This document shows positions 1-8,217 of a stretch of DNA of 64,000 nt, piece by piece (within the stretch, counting starts at the first letter, position 1; every line of letters begins with the position of its first letter). The position numbers were made by a program, and so were the translations under genes. The notes under the pieces are model-generated. The model worked only from the letters and a program-made list of their open reading frames with translations. It did no database searches and was not told the DNA's origin. The stretch is from Deltaproteobacteria bacterium. Lineage in GTDB: Bacteria > Myxococcota > SpSt-1050. Location: contig JAOAFA010000104.1 of the NCBI GenBank assembly GCA_026416535.1, forward strand, positions 1 through 64,000. Reading direction: 5' to 3'.

Positions 1-19
1 AGATGTGTATAAGAGACAG
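1..19. other. Tn5/Nextera mosaic-end adapter (artefact)
   Basis: Bases 1-19 read AGATGTGTATAAGAGACAG, the 19-base Tn5 transposase mosaic end used in Nextera-type libraries. This is not host sequence. It shows that the window starts at a contig end and that the first assembled read was not adapter-trimmed. Anything that seems to run off the left edge is truncated by the assembly and not by biology. Confidence 0.95.
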
Positions 20-183
20 AGCCTTATCTGATTAATATTCTGCGTCTTCCACGTATTTCCTTCCATTTTCAGACTCATACTACCATCAAACTTATCCCCT
101 GTAAAGAGTATCACACTACCTCCTGCAATTGAACCTATATTTTTTTCTGAATAAACTACACGATAGATAGATAGGTGTGAGAA
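20..183 (-). pseudogene. Open reading-frame fragment at the contig edge
   Basis: On the minus strand a frame stays open from a stop at 184-186 down to the adapter, about 54 codons. It includes the stretch GSIAGGSVILFTGDKFDGSM, which looks like real protein. There is no convincing start codon with a ribosome binding site near its upstream end, so it may be the interior of a decayed gene or a frameshifted piece of a gene continuing past the lost contig end. I do not recognise the family. It is missing from the ORF track because it lacks both a start and an end. Confidence 0.3.
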
Positions 184-577
184 CTAAATTTTATAACCTC
201 AGGCAACTCAACCCCCCTTGCTGACAGGTAGGAGTTAAAATTTTAAGAAGGGCTCAGGAAAAGCATTACTTAGGGTAGGATAAGAAGTGGGGGTAATAGA
301 TGATTGATCTAAAATTTTATATGTATAGATTTCATCAGGGCATAGTTTTTTACATAGCAAAACACTCAAAAATTTTTCTCATTGGTTGGCAAATATTTAA
401 CTATTTATCTTAGCAAACCCCACAACATGATTCGCAGATGTAGGATTTTGTGGAATTTTGTCTTTGTATCTGAAATAATTATAAGTGGTGGCGTTTAAGG
501 GATTTGGCCTACTTTTTAAACCTTTGCCTTTTGCGATGTCGACGAGTAAAATTGTGTAGATGGTTTGGAGTAAAGAT
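184..577. other. Gene-free stretch upstream of the SPASM radical SAM gene
   Basis: AT-rich sequence with stops in all frames. I see no tRNA, no strong terminator and no recognisable promoter hexamer pair. It holds the leader of the radical SAM gene, whose GGAG at 567-570 is the only clear signal. Confidence 0.5.
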
Positions 578-1621
578 ATGTCAGATGAGACAAGGCTTAA
601 TAATCATAAGGATGCAGTATTCAGAGAAAAGATAAAGAGCGATAGGGCATCTCTCTATCCTGAAGGTCTAATGCTTGAATTTTCATCTATCTGCAATCTC
701 AGGTGTGAATTATGTCCCGCAGGCAGCAAGGAAGCGGATGATCACAGGGGGGTTATGTCAGATATTCTTTTCAATGATATTGTGCGGGAGATCAAGCCAT
801 TTCTTTATAGTGGGATTTTGATAAACGGGCAGGGAGAGCCTCTCACCGATCCCAACTTTATCTCCAAAATCAATACCCTGAAAGAAAACGATATCACTGT
901 CAAGACCCTTTTTACTAACGGAACACTACTAAAAAGATTTGCTGAGGAGATAGTTGAGAGCGGTATAATCCTCACAATTGCAATTGGAATTGAAGGGGCG
1001 ACACAAGAGACCTATGAGAAGTACAGAAGAGGCGGAAGGTTGTGTGATGTCATTGAAGGCATCAGATTCATAAATGAAAAAAAGAAAGAAAAAAATACAA
1101 AAATTCCCAGAATTCAGATAAACACAGTTGTCTTTCGTTCAAATGAGGATGAAATTGAACATATAAGAGAGATGGCAATGCTACTAGATGCAAATTTTTC
1201 TCTCAAATCATCCTGGTTTTTATCCGCTATTATGGGAGAAATAAAGGTTGACAGTAAAACACTTGAATGGCTGCCTAAGGACAAAAATATGTGGGCATAT
1301 CCCGTGAAGGAGACTGAGAACGGAGATATAGTTATTGACATCAATCATCCATTGAGATACAGGGGTTGCCACTGGCAATACAGAAATACATTTATTAGAT
1401 ACAATGGAGAGATCTATACGTGTGACTGCGACCAGACTCACAGTTTTCTTAGAATGGGACAATTAAGTTATCCTGACACTGGTATCCGCGAGATATGGAA
1501 CAATGATGCCTATCGTGAACACAGAAGAAAGATAAATACAGACATTACATCCCATCCGTTTTGTAGGGTGTGTCCCAGATTTTTTGGTAGAGTTAGATTT
1601 TCAAAATCAAAACAGACCTAA
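578..1621 (+). CDS. Radical SAM protein with SPASM-type C terminus
   Basis: About 347 residues. A radical SAM 4Fe-4S motif CNLRCELC (C-x3-C-x2-C) lies near residue 40, followed by the SAM-binding-like segment INGQGEPL, the counterpart of GGEP. The C terminus carries further cysteines (CHWQY, YTCDCDQTH, FCRVCPR), as in SPASM/twitch auxiliary-cluster proteins. Such enzymes cleave S-adenosylmethionine to make a radical and often modify peptides or sugars; the substrate cannot be told from sequence. The ORF track starts at 560, but ATG 578 has GGAG seven bases upstream and gives a better N terminus (MSDETRL). No precursor peptide is evident beside it: 900 gene-free bases follow. It stands alone and may be the last intact gene of a decayed cluster. 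Confidence 0.85.
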   Translation: MSDETRLNNHKDAVFREKIKSDRASLYPEGLMLEFSSICNLRCELCPAGSKEADDHRGVMSDILFNDIVREIKPFLYSGILINGQGEPLTDPNFISKINTLKENDITVKTLFTNGTLLKRFAEEIVESGIILTIAIGIEGATQETYEKYRRGGRLCDVIEGIRFINEKKKEKNTKIPRIQINTVVFRSNEDEIEHIREMAMLLDANFSLKSSWFLSAIMGEIKVDSKTLEWLPKDKNMWAYPVKETENGDIVIDINHPLRYRGCHWQYRNTFIRYNGEIYTCDCDQTHSFLRMGQLSYPDTGIREIWNNDAYREHRRKINTDITSHPFCRVCPRFFGRVRFSKSKQT

Positions 1622-2549
1622 TATTCATTATACATGTTAACACAAGATTCTTCCCTATATTACTCATCAATAACAAATTTTGGCTCTCCAATTTGGCTTT
1701 TCCTTTCTACCTTAATGCGTTTGACACGAGCGACTTATCATAATCATACTCTCCTGCACAAAGGATGTTTGTCATCATCCCAATCTTTATAGATAGTTCT
1801 TTACCAAGTTGGTTCTATCAAATGGAAAGTTTTATGTCCATCTTTCACAGATCTATGTATCTATATATCATTCAATCTCTGCTTTCCTAATCTTTTGATT
1901 TGTATTGATTACATCATCTATCGTCTGCAAAATGATTGTGGAATTGTCACCAGTCTTAAAAAATGCCTCTTCTTTCAATCTTAACATTCTCTACTATAGT
2001 TAGCCTCTTATATATGGTTATTCATTTGTTGCATTTATATCTCACACAGTACCAGCGGCTCCTTGTGACGGTGGTCTTCTGCTACAGAATACACGAATAG
2101 ATAATTATGAATATATGCGTTTAGTTGGTGCAAAATACTTAACTTTATTTAGGTAAAAATTTGAGTCAGTATTGAGTAAACAGATAGAGAAGTCCATATA
2201 GGTACTTGAGATGATTGGGTAGAAGGGTAAAAGGATTGCCCTACGGGATAGTATCTTTTAATGCTTATTGTATAACATAGGGGGGTTAGCTCCTAAGTTT
2301 GAATATTAACCGAGAATTTAATAACTTTTGTTGTAGGTGCACACTATAATGCGAAGATTACGGGTAGAGGTGAGGAATTTTAGGGGGGAATACTGAGTTT
2401 AAAAAATGAAAAGATAGGTTGAAGCTAATGCCATGATCTAACATAGTGAGTTTTTCTCTTTTAGAGAAGCTCTTTTTACATTGTAGAACTTTTCTAATAA
2501 AACTAAAAGAAGCTTGATTATAGGTAATTGTTATGTAATAAGGCTTATT
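1622..2549. other. Long gene-free stretch with a decayed minus-strand coding trace
   Basis: About 930 bases without an intact gene. The minus strand between about 1660 and 1987 shows consecutive open pieces in shifting frames: a 39-codon piece starting at 1987 (MLRLKEEAFFKTGDN...), then NQLGKELSIKIGMM..., then VERKSQIGEPKFVIDE. This is the pattern expected of a pseudogene with several frameshifts. I do not recognise the family. The remainder (2000-2549) is AT-rich with no recognisable feature. Confidence 0.4.
1868..1987 (-). pseudogene. Fragment of a decayed gene (39 codons)
   Basis: ATG at 1987 reads 39 codons to TGA at 1868. The composition (K, E, I, T and D rich, few C or W) resembles the local proteome. 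Further open pieces follow downstream on the same strand in other frames, which suggests a frameshifted pseudogene and not a small gene. No ribosome binding site stands before the ATG. Confidence 0.25.
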
Positions 2550-3704
2550 ATGGGATTAGTAGAAGGCATGTCATATAAAAAGGCTTTTGTTAGGATAATG
2601 TTATTGTTTCTGGTATGGCGAGGAGGGTTATTCGTATTTGATTTCATAGGGATGAATTTTACTTTTGAGCGGGTAAACAATACTAACAAAGATTACCAGG
2701 CTTATCCACAAAAGGAGAGGTACTTCTTGGATGGCTGGTTTAGATGGGATTCTGGATGGTATAAGAGGATTGCAGAAAAGGGATATTATATAGAAGGGCG
2801 ACAGAGCAATGTTGCATTCTTTCCCCTCTTCCCATATTTATCTAGATATTTGGGTTACATAGTTGGTTCGCATTTCTTGGCTGGGTTTCTTATCTCTAAT
2901 TTTTCTACGCTCTTTGCAACTTTCTTTATGTATTTAATAGCCTTATCAATGACAGATGAAGAGAGGGCAAAGAGAGCTGTAATACTGCTTCTACTTTTTC
3001 CGACCTCTTTCTTTTTTTCTGCATATTATACTGAGGGACTTTTTCTACTTACTATTACTGGGAGTACATATTTCTTTCTGAAAAAGCGATATATTCTTAG
3101 TGGATTATTTGGGATGGCGGCCATGTTAACCAGATCCACAGGAATAATACTATTTTTTGCATTTGGACTATTTCTTCTATACGAAATAATAAAAAAAAGA
3201 GAGAAGTTTTCCCCGCAAATGCTTTCTTTACTATTTATTCCTATGGGTTTACTTGCTTTTATGCTTATTTTAAAATTTCAGGTAGGAGACCCGTTTGCAT
3301 TCTCGAAGTATCAGGCGGGATGGGGGAGACATTTTGTCTTTCCCCTACTCACGCCTTTCTTAGAACTCTACAGAGTTGACTGGTCATTCCCTAGAGATGA
3401 TGTAAACATGCAAAAGTTCATGGAGTCGATTACTTCGATAATTTTCCTTATAATAGCAATAGCAATGATGATAAAGCGTTACCATCCTGTTCTTTGGATG
3501 ATCGTCCTCTTTGGTACTCTGATGCCTCTTTCAACAGGTAAAGTAATGTCAATGATTAGGTTTTGTGGGGTCCTGTTTCCTGCATTCTATTATATCGCAG
3601 ATTTATGTGAAGATCGCAAAACGGAGAGGTTTGTCATATTTCTTTTTGTATTTTTTCTTGCATTGTATAATCTTAGATTCATGAATTGGTTCTGGGCAGG
3701 GTAG
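2550..3704 (+). CDS. PIG-V-like membrane mannosyltransferase
   Basis: A polytopic membrane protein of about 384 residues with roughly ten hydrophobic segments. It carries the PIG-V/GT-C hallmark, an acidic first-loop motif (WFRWDSGWYKRIAEKGY) followed by AFFPLFPYL. Family members transfer mannose or other sugars from a polyprenyl-phosphate donor on the outer face of the cytoplasmic membrane. The ORF track start at 2514 is a TTG without support. ATG 2550 has AAGG six bases before it, and ATG 2568 is the other option. The stop lies two bases before the next start, so it heads a tight five-gene group with the tandem radical SAM protein, two small exported proteins and the transpeptidase. The context points to envelope glycan modification; acceptor and donor are unknown. 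Confidence 0.75.
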   Translation: MGLVEGMSYKKAFVRIMLLFLVWRGGLFVFDFIGMNFTFERVNNTNKDYQAYPQKERYFLDGWFRWDSGWYKRIAEKGYYIEGRQSNVAFFPLFPYLSRYLGYIVGSHFLAGFLISNFSTLFATFFMYLIALSMTDEERAKRAVILLLLFPTSFFFSAYYTEGLFLLTITGSTYFFLKKRYILSGLFGMAAMLTRSTGIILFFAFGLFLLYEIIKKREKFSPQMLSLLFIPMGLLAFMLILKFQVGDPFAFSKYQAGWGRHFVFPLLTPFLELYRVDWSFPRDDVNMQKFMESITSIIFLIIAIAMMIKRYHPVLWMIVLFGTLMPLSTGKVMSMIRFCGVLFPAFYYIADLCEDRKTERFVIFLFVFFLALYNLRFMNWFWAG

Positions 3705-3706
3705 AT

Positions 3707-5278
3707 ATGCATTTTGTGATCAGATTTGAGACATCAGAAAAAAATGATGTAAACTATGATATATCCTCTAAGGTTAGAGTTGTTTTCCCTGAGACCGAAC
3801 TAAGAAAAGGTGATGTAGTGACCTTTGTAGGGGAAGAACCTCTCACAAGATCAGAGTTTTATGAAATCTCAGATGATCTCACCTCAAAAGGCGTTGATAT
3901 AAGATTTGAGACATGGGGCACAACCTTTAATAACTCTGATAATATAAAACATATATTTACAAAGTATAAAGTCAAAGAGGTCTTAATAAAGATATACAGC
4001 CTCAATTCCCCAGATAATGATCGTTTCTTCTCATATGTTGGTCTTGCATTTAAGACTCTCATGGGATTGGCAAATCTACTCAGAACGGGATACAAAGATA
4101 TTAGTATTCTAACCTATATCACAGATTCAAATTATATAAGCCGGATAAGAACCTTGTATAGATTTAAGGTCAAGAATAATCTTAGGTTTTTATACATTGA
4201 GTTGGGGAGAAGTATACCTATCGAACAGAGAATTGAGGTGTGTAGAAAGTTGTCATATGAATTTGCTGGCGCAGAGGATGTTATACTAAGGAATAATTGC
4301 TTTGAGATTAGACTTGGTGCTCCAAGGAATCAGAATGTCGAGATAAAGACAGATAGGGAAAATGGAGTAATGAATATGGTTTTAAAAAACTCCTGTACAA
4401 ACAATTGTGTTTATTGTACAACTAGGATAGTCCAGAGCGCGTATAATTCTCCCCTCCCTTATGATTCCAAAACGGATGTGATTACAGCAATAAAGGATAA
4501 CTCGAAAAGTTTAAAAAAGAAGAGTTGGTTTGAGATTGTTGCAGTAGAACCATTAGAACACCCTGATATTTTAGATATTTTGAGTGAGATAAAGGAATGT
4601 GGCTTTCAGAGCATCAGACTTCTTACTCATGGAAGACCTCTTAAAGATAAGGCTCTCTTGAAAAGACTAAAAGCAACCGGAGTAAGGGAACTCGTAATAC
4701 CAATTTCATTTCACTCGGAAGGGTCTGCAGGTGTATGTGTAGGCGATAAGGGTGCATATTCCGATATCATAAAGGTATTTGAAAACATAAAAGAAGAGAC
4801 ATCAATATCCTTTGTCTTCAGTATAATGATTTTTAGACAAAATTACAGAGAGATTGATAAAATAGTGGATTTTTTGAAAAAATATAAAATAATGGATTGT
4901 GGATTTAATTTGGCTCTTCCATCAATAGAGGATGAGAGATTCTATTTACCTTACGCCCTTCGCTTTAACGAGTTGATGGAAGGTATAGAGAAGATAAAAG
5001 ACAGGAGACTAGCAGCCAAAATAATATCTGCCCTTTCTTATATAATCCCACCATGTGTCGTGTATAGATACTATAGCCCAAGTCTTATTCGGAAAATTAA
5101 GAGTGCCAGAGTCTTTAATACGAAGGTATCCCTTGCATCAAAAAGGGAATTTTCTAAATTCAAGGCCACAGAAAGATGTAAGGACTCCAAAATTTGCATT
5201 TTTGGGAATTTCTGCGCGGGTGTAAATAGGGTTTACCTTAAAACATTTGGAGATGAGGAATTTAAGGTTGTGAGATGA
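3707..5278 (+). CDS. Radical SAM protein with a degenerate N-terminal second barrel
   Basis: About 523 residues. The active radical SAM motif CTNNCVYC (C-x3-C-x2-C) is central, near residue 230, instead of N-terminal. Residues 1-200 look like a second radical SAM barrel without the cysteines: FVGEEPLTRSEFYEI mimics the GGEP region and FETWGTTF the following strand. The C-terminal half repeats the pattern (VAVEPLEHPDI, LLTHGRPL). The end holds CKDSKICIFGNFC, a probable auxiliary iron-sulfur or SPASM-like site. Start: the track begins at 3686, but ATG 3707 follows AGGG at five bases and lies just after the previous stop at 3704. The next gene overlaps by ATGA. Radical chemistry on a peptide or glycan is the family expectation; the substrate is unknown. 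Confidence 0.7.
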   Translation: MHFVIRFETSEKNDVNYDISSKVRVVFPETELRKGDVVTFVGEEPLTRSEFYEISDDLTSKGVDIRFETWGTTFNNSDNIKHIFTKYKVKEVLIKIYSLNSPDNDRFFSYVGLAFKTLMGLANLLRTGYKDISILTYITDSNYISRIRTLYRFKVKNNLRFLYIELGRSIPIEQRIEVCRKLSYEFAGAEDVILRNNCFEIRLGAPRNQNVEIKTDRENGVMNMVLKNSCTNNCVYCTTRIVQSAYNSPLPYDSKTDVITAIKDNSKSLKKKSWFEIVAVEPLEHPDILDILSEIKECGFQSIRLLTHGRPLKDKALLKRLKATGVRELVIPISFHSEGSAGVCVGDKGAYSDIIKVFENIKEETSISFVFSIMIFRQNYREIDKIVDFLKKYKIMDCGFNLALPSIEDERFYLPYALRFNELMEGIEKIKDRRLAAKIISALSYIIPPCVVYRYYSPSLIRKIKSARVFNTKVSLASKREFSKFKATERCKDSKICIFGNFCAGVNRVYLKTFGDEEFKVVR

Positions 5279-6207
5279 AGGGATGTGCAACCTTTTTATT
5301 GGTAATTTTTACTTTTTGTTGCACTAAAACGGACTATTATAGTAAGGTAAAAAGGGATTGTAATTTTCAATCAGCGAAGAATTACTATGAGGAGTTGAAG
5401 CATAAAAATAGGGCAGATCTTTTCAAGTTAATAGAGGCTATGGTCGATTGTAAAAGTGAAGAGATGGAGAGATTTTTAACTGAGGAGTACACACAGTCAC
5501 CAGAGAGCACGAAGGGGCACATTTATAAGTTACTAATCCAGAGTAGAAGCAAGGCGTTTCTCGAAACAGGATTTAATATTTTGATTAATAAGATCCAGAC
5601 AAATATGGATTATAAAAGTGAGCTTGACTATATTAACAATACAGACCCCTATTTCCTTGAGCGTAAGTACAAGGAACTCTCCACGAAACTCGAGGATGCA
5701 AAGAGAAAAAAAAATGTGATAGCTATCGAGGTGTATTCTGATACGTTAAAATCGCTTTCTAAGGTGCTAAACAAGAACAACTATGATGACAAAAATTCTT
5801 TAGATGCTATTAGGTCTATAAAATCAGAGAGGATGCGTGAAGAACTGTATTCAGACTTCATTGAATCGGCAACGAACCAGCGAATGACACACTTGTATAG
5901 TATCTTTAAGGAATTGAAGAAGCAGAATCTTATCCAGAATAATGAAAAGACAAGAAAGCTTGAAGAAATACTAATCCATATTTCAACTGTGGAGGATAAG
6001 TTTTATGAAACAGCAAGTAGACAAGATGCCCTAATGATAGAAATTGAGAAAGAGAAAAAAAGGGGGGATATGCAAAGGGTAAAGGAACTTGAAGAAGAAC
6101 TTAAGTATGTTAAGTCTGAGATGGTATTTAGAAAGAGAGCACTGGACAGAGCCTCCAAGAAATTGGAAGTGGTTAGAGAATTGTTTGAAGAGGTAAAAAT
6201 AAAGTGA
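5275..6207 (+). CDS. Hypothetical exported protein, helical/coiled coil
   Basis: 310 residues of no family I recognise. The N terminus (MKGCATFLLVIFTFCC) is hydrophobic and ends in Cys-Cys, a poor lipobox, so it may be a lipoprotein or have a simple signal anchor. The rest is charged and helical, with K/E-rich heptad-like stretches toward the C terminus (about residues 240-305) that look like a coiled coil. It overlaps the radical SAM gene by ATGA and the next gene by GTGA, so it is almost certainly co-translated with them and acts in the same envelope-associated process. Confidence 0.6.
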   Translation: MKGCATFLLVIFTFCCTKTDYYSKVKRDCNFQSAKNYYEELKHKNRADLFKLIEAMVDCKSEEMERFLTEEYTQSPESTKGHIYKLLIQSRSKAFLETGFNILINKIQTNMDYKSELDYINNTDPYFLERKYKELSTKLEDAKRKKNVIAIEVYSDTLKSLSKVLNKNNYDDKNSLDAIRSIKSERMREELYSDFIESATNQRMTHLYSIFKELKKQNLIQNNEKTRKLEEILIHISTVEDKFYETASRQDALMIEIEKEKKRGDMQRVKELEEELKYVKSEMVFRKRALDRASKKLEVVRELFEEVKIK

Positions 6208-6785
6208 AGAGGATTTTATATATCTTAGTAGTAGTTGGGCTTGTTATTTTTACAATAATTATGACGATAAATAGATATTACATTCCAATTAAGTGCATTT
6301 ACTCAAGTGAAGAGGAATGTGTTCAGAGTGCAACAAAATCAAATAGTCCTAATTTGTTAAAGAGGGTTTGTCAGAGGATAAGTGAAGATATGTGTATTTC
6401 CCTGTTAGGTAAGCTACATCTAAATTCAATGGATAGTCTTATCCCTTTTATTAGTGATGAGAGATGTCACTTAAGTAGATCTACATTTTGTGCTTTTTCA
6501 TCCGTGGCTTACACTTCAACGGGTGATTATCACAACGCACATAAGTTTGCCGTTTTGGGGTGTGATTTAAATGAAGGTGTGAGTTGTGCAATCCTCGCAG
6601 CAGTGGAGCTTGACAACAATAAGAGAAGTGAAGCGCTAAAGACCTCTCTTAAAGGTTGTCTATTAAATTCAGCGGCCGCATGTGCAATAGCGGGAACTAT
6701 TCTGATTGAACAGGGAAATGAAGAGGAAGGCATTCAGTTTATAAATAGATGTTGCCAGCTCGGTGGTGAAGATTGTTGTAATTAA
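6204..6785 (+). CDS. Membrane-anchored Cys-rich Sel1/TPR-like protein
   Basis: 193 residues with a GTG start overlapping the upstream stop (GTGA), and GAAGAGG about ten bases before. An N-terminal membrane segment (LYILVVVGLVIFTIIM) is followed by a domain with many regularly spaced cysteines. The C-terminal half has helix-turn-helix repeats (AHKFAVLGCDLNEGVSCAI, then TSLKGCLLNSAAACAI) resembling Sel1/Hcp Cys-paired repeats. It probably resides in the periplasm, tethered to the inner membrane, with disulfide-linked helical hairpins. These repeats usually serve in protein binding. It sits directly before the transpeptidase, so it may be an assembly partner; this is inference from position. Confidence 0.55.
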   Translation: MKRILYILVVVGLVIFTIIMTINRYYIPIKCIYSSEEECVQSATKSNSPNLLKRVCQRISEDMCISLLGKLHLNSMDSLIPFISDERCHLSRSTFCAFSSVAYTSTGDYHNAHKFAVLGCDLNEGVSCAILAAVELDNNKRSEALKTSLKGCLLNSAAACAIAGTILIEQGNEEEGIQFINRCCQLGGEDCCN

Positions 6786-6840
6786 AAACCATTCTTGTCA
6801 TTTTTTTGACAGAAGTAAAATCTGAATTATAAATTAAAGT

Positions 6841-8187
6841 ATGAGGGACTCAGTCATAAAAATTGTTAGAAGAGCAAGTAACAAGGGTAGAAAGATATTT
6901 AGGATTTACCTAACCTTTATAGCGTTTTTAATATGTATAATCTTCATTTGGGGACTTACCAATGTAAAGAGAGAACTGAGTATTGATGATAAAATAATTC
7001 AGAGATTTGAGTATAGCAATCCCCGAGAGTATCTGGAGTCAAAAGATGCGATTTGTGGTTTGGACATAACGCAATATAAGATAGATTTGAGAGGAATTTT
7101 CGAGCAATGTGGAGAATACTTCTATAGGTTTAATGACGGGAAGGTAGCAAGGCTTACTCTTAATAAAAGTATTCAGGAGATTTTAAAAAATAGGCTTAAT
7201 ACCTATAAACTACCTTTTGCTGGTGCAGTTATCATGGATGCCCAGAGTGGAAGGATATTGGGAATTTATGAAAGCAAAGGACAGAATAACCACTACTCAC
7301 TTGGTAAGACATATAAATCCGCGTCTATATTTAAGATCATTACCATGGAGGCAATCCTTTCAGATAGTAAGATTAATACATTGGATAAAGTTTGCTATCA
7401 TGGTGGGAGGAGAAGGTTAAACAGAAATCTTCTTATTGATAATCCTAAGAAGGATCACAGGTGTATGGAGATTGATAAGGCCCTTGGATATTCAGCCAAT
7501 GTCATATTTGCGAGATTGGCATATAGGTATTTAGATAGAGATACATTGGTTAGGCATTCTTTATTATTCGGGTTTGATGAGAGATTGCCTGTTGAATTTG
7601 ATACTGAGACAAGCAATGTGGATATCCCCGATAATCGGGAGGAGCTTGCTTATACAGCTGCTGGTTTTGGAGAGACATATATTAGTGTACTTCACGGTGC
7701 GGTAATTGCCTCTATAATTGCCAACAAGGGTATGTATATAAAGCCTTCAATTATTGAAGATATAAGAGATTTAAATGATAATATTCTCTATTCTCACTCT
7801 ACTTTTGAGGTAAGAAGAGTGATGAAAGAAGATGTTGCTATTAAGTTGGGTGACATGATGAGATATACTGTTACAGAAGGGACTGCTCATAAGTTTTTTG
7901 CTAGAAGAAAACCTGTGGATTTTATTGGCCAGGTACCAGTTGCAGGTAAAACTGGTTCACTTGCAGATAGAAATGGTGAGTACACAGAATATAACTGGTT
8001 TGTGGGTTTTGCCCCGTCAAGTAGTCCGAGATATGTCATATCTGTGTTAACAATTAATTCCGAGAATATTTCAGCACGTGCTGTATTATTTGCGAGAAAG
8101 ATACTCGATGATATTTTTACACAAGACAAGCCTCAAAAATCGATTGTAAAGTCTATTTCGAGGAGCCGTTATTTAAGCAAAAGGTAA
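6841..8187 (+). CDS. Penicillin-binding protein, transpeptidase
   Basis: 448 residues. One N-terminal membrane segment (about residues 22-40) is followed by a short linker and a penicillin-binding transpeptidase domain. All three active-site motifs are visible: S-x-x-K as SIFK near residue 162, S-x-N as SAN (YSANVIFAR), and K-T-G as AGKTGS. No glycosyltransferase domain is present, so it is a monofunctional PBP, shorter than FtsI or PBP2. It would cross-link peptidoglycan in the periplasm. It lies 55 bases after the Sel1-like gene in the same direction. The start codon at 6841 has no clear Shine-Dalgarno. Which septal or elongation role it plays cannot be told. Confidence 0.85.
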   Translation: MRDSVIKIVRRASNKGRKIFRIYLTFIAFLICIIFIWGLTNVKRELSIDDKIIQRFEYSNPREYLESKDAICGLDITQYKIDLRGIFEQCGEYFYRFNDGKVARLTLNKSIQEILKNRLNTYKLPFAGAVIMDAQSGRILGIYESKGQNNHYSLGKTYKSASIFKIITMEAILSDSKINTLDKVCYHGGRRRLNRNLLIDNPKKDHRCMEIDKALGYSANVIFARLAYRYLDRDTLVRHSLLFGFDERLPVEFDTETSNVDIPDNREELAYTAAGFGETYISVLHGAVIASIIANKGMYIKPSIIEDIRDLNDNILYSHSTFEVRRVMKEDVAIKLGDMMRYTVTEGTAHKFFARRKPVDFIGQVPVAGKTGSLADRNGEYTEYNWFVGFAPSSSPRYVISVLTINSENISARAVLFARKILDDIFTQDKPQKSIVKSISRSRYLSKR

Positions 8188-8217
8188 CTCTGCCTTGATT
8201 TATTCACTATCAGAGTT
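8186..8217. terminator. Inverted repeat between convergent genes
   Basis: AACTCTG (8186-8192) and CAGAGTT (8211-8217) form a perfect 7-bp inverted repeat with an 18-base loop, exactly between the convergent stops of the PBP gene and tsaD. No U-tract follows on either strand, so it is at best a weak bidirectional terminator or a transcript-end stem. Confidence 0.25.

Noticed and set aside
560-577. Upstream ATG at 560 as the start of the SPASM gene
   Set aside because: ATG 578 has a well-placed GGAG; 560 has none.
6790-6830. TGTCA-T7-TGACA hairpin as a terminator inside the transpeptidase group
   Set aside because: The stem is only five A/T-rich pairs and there is no U-tract.
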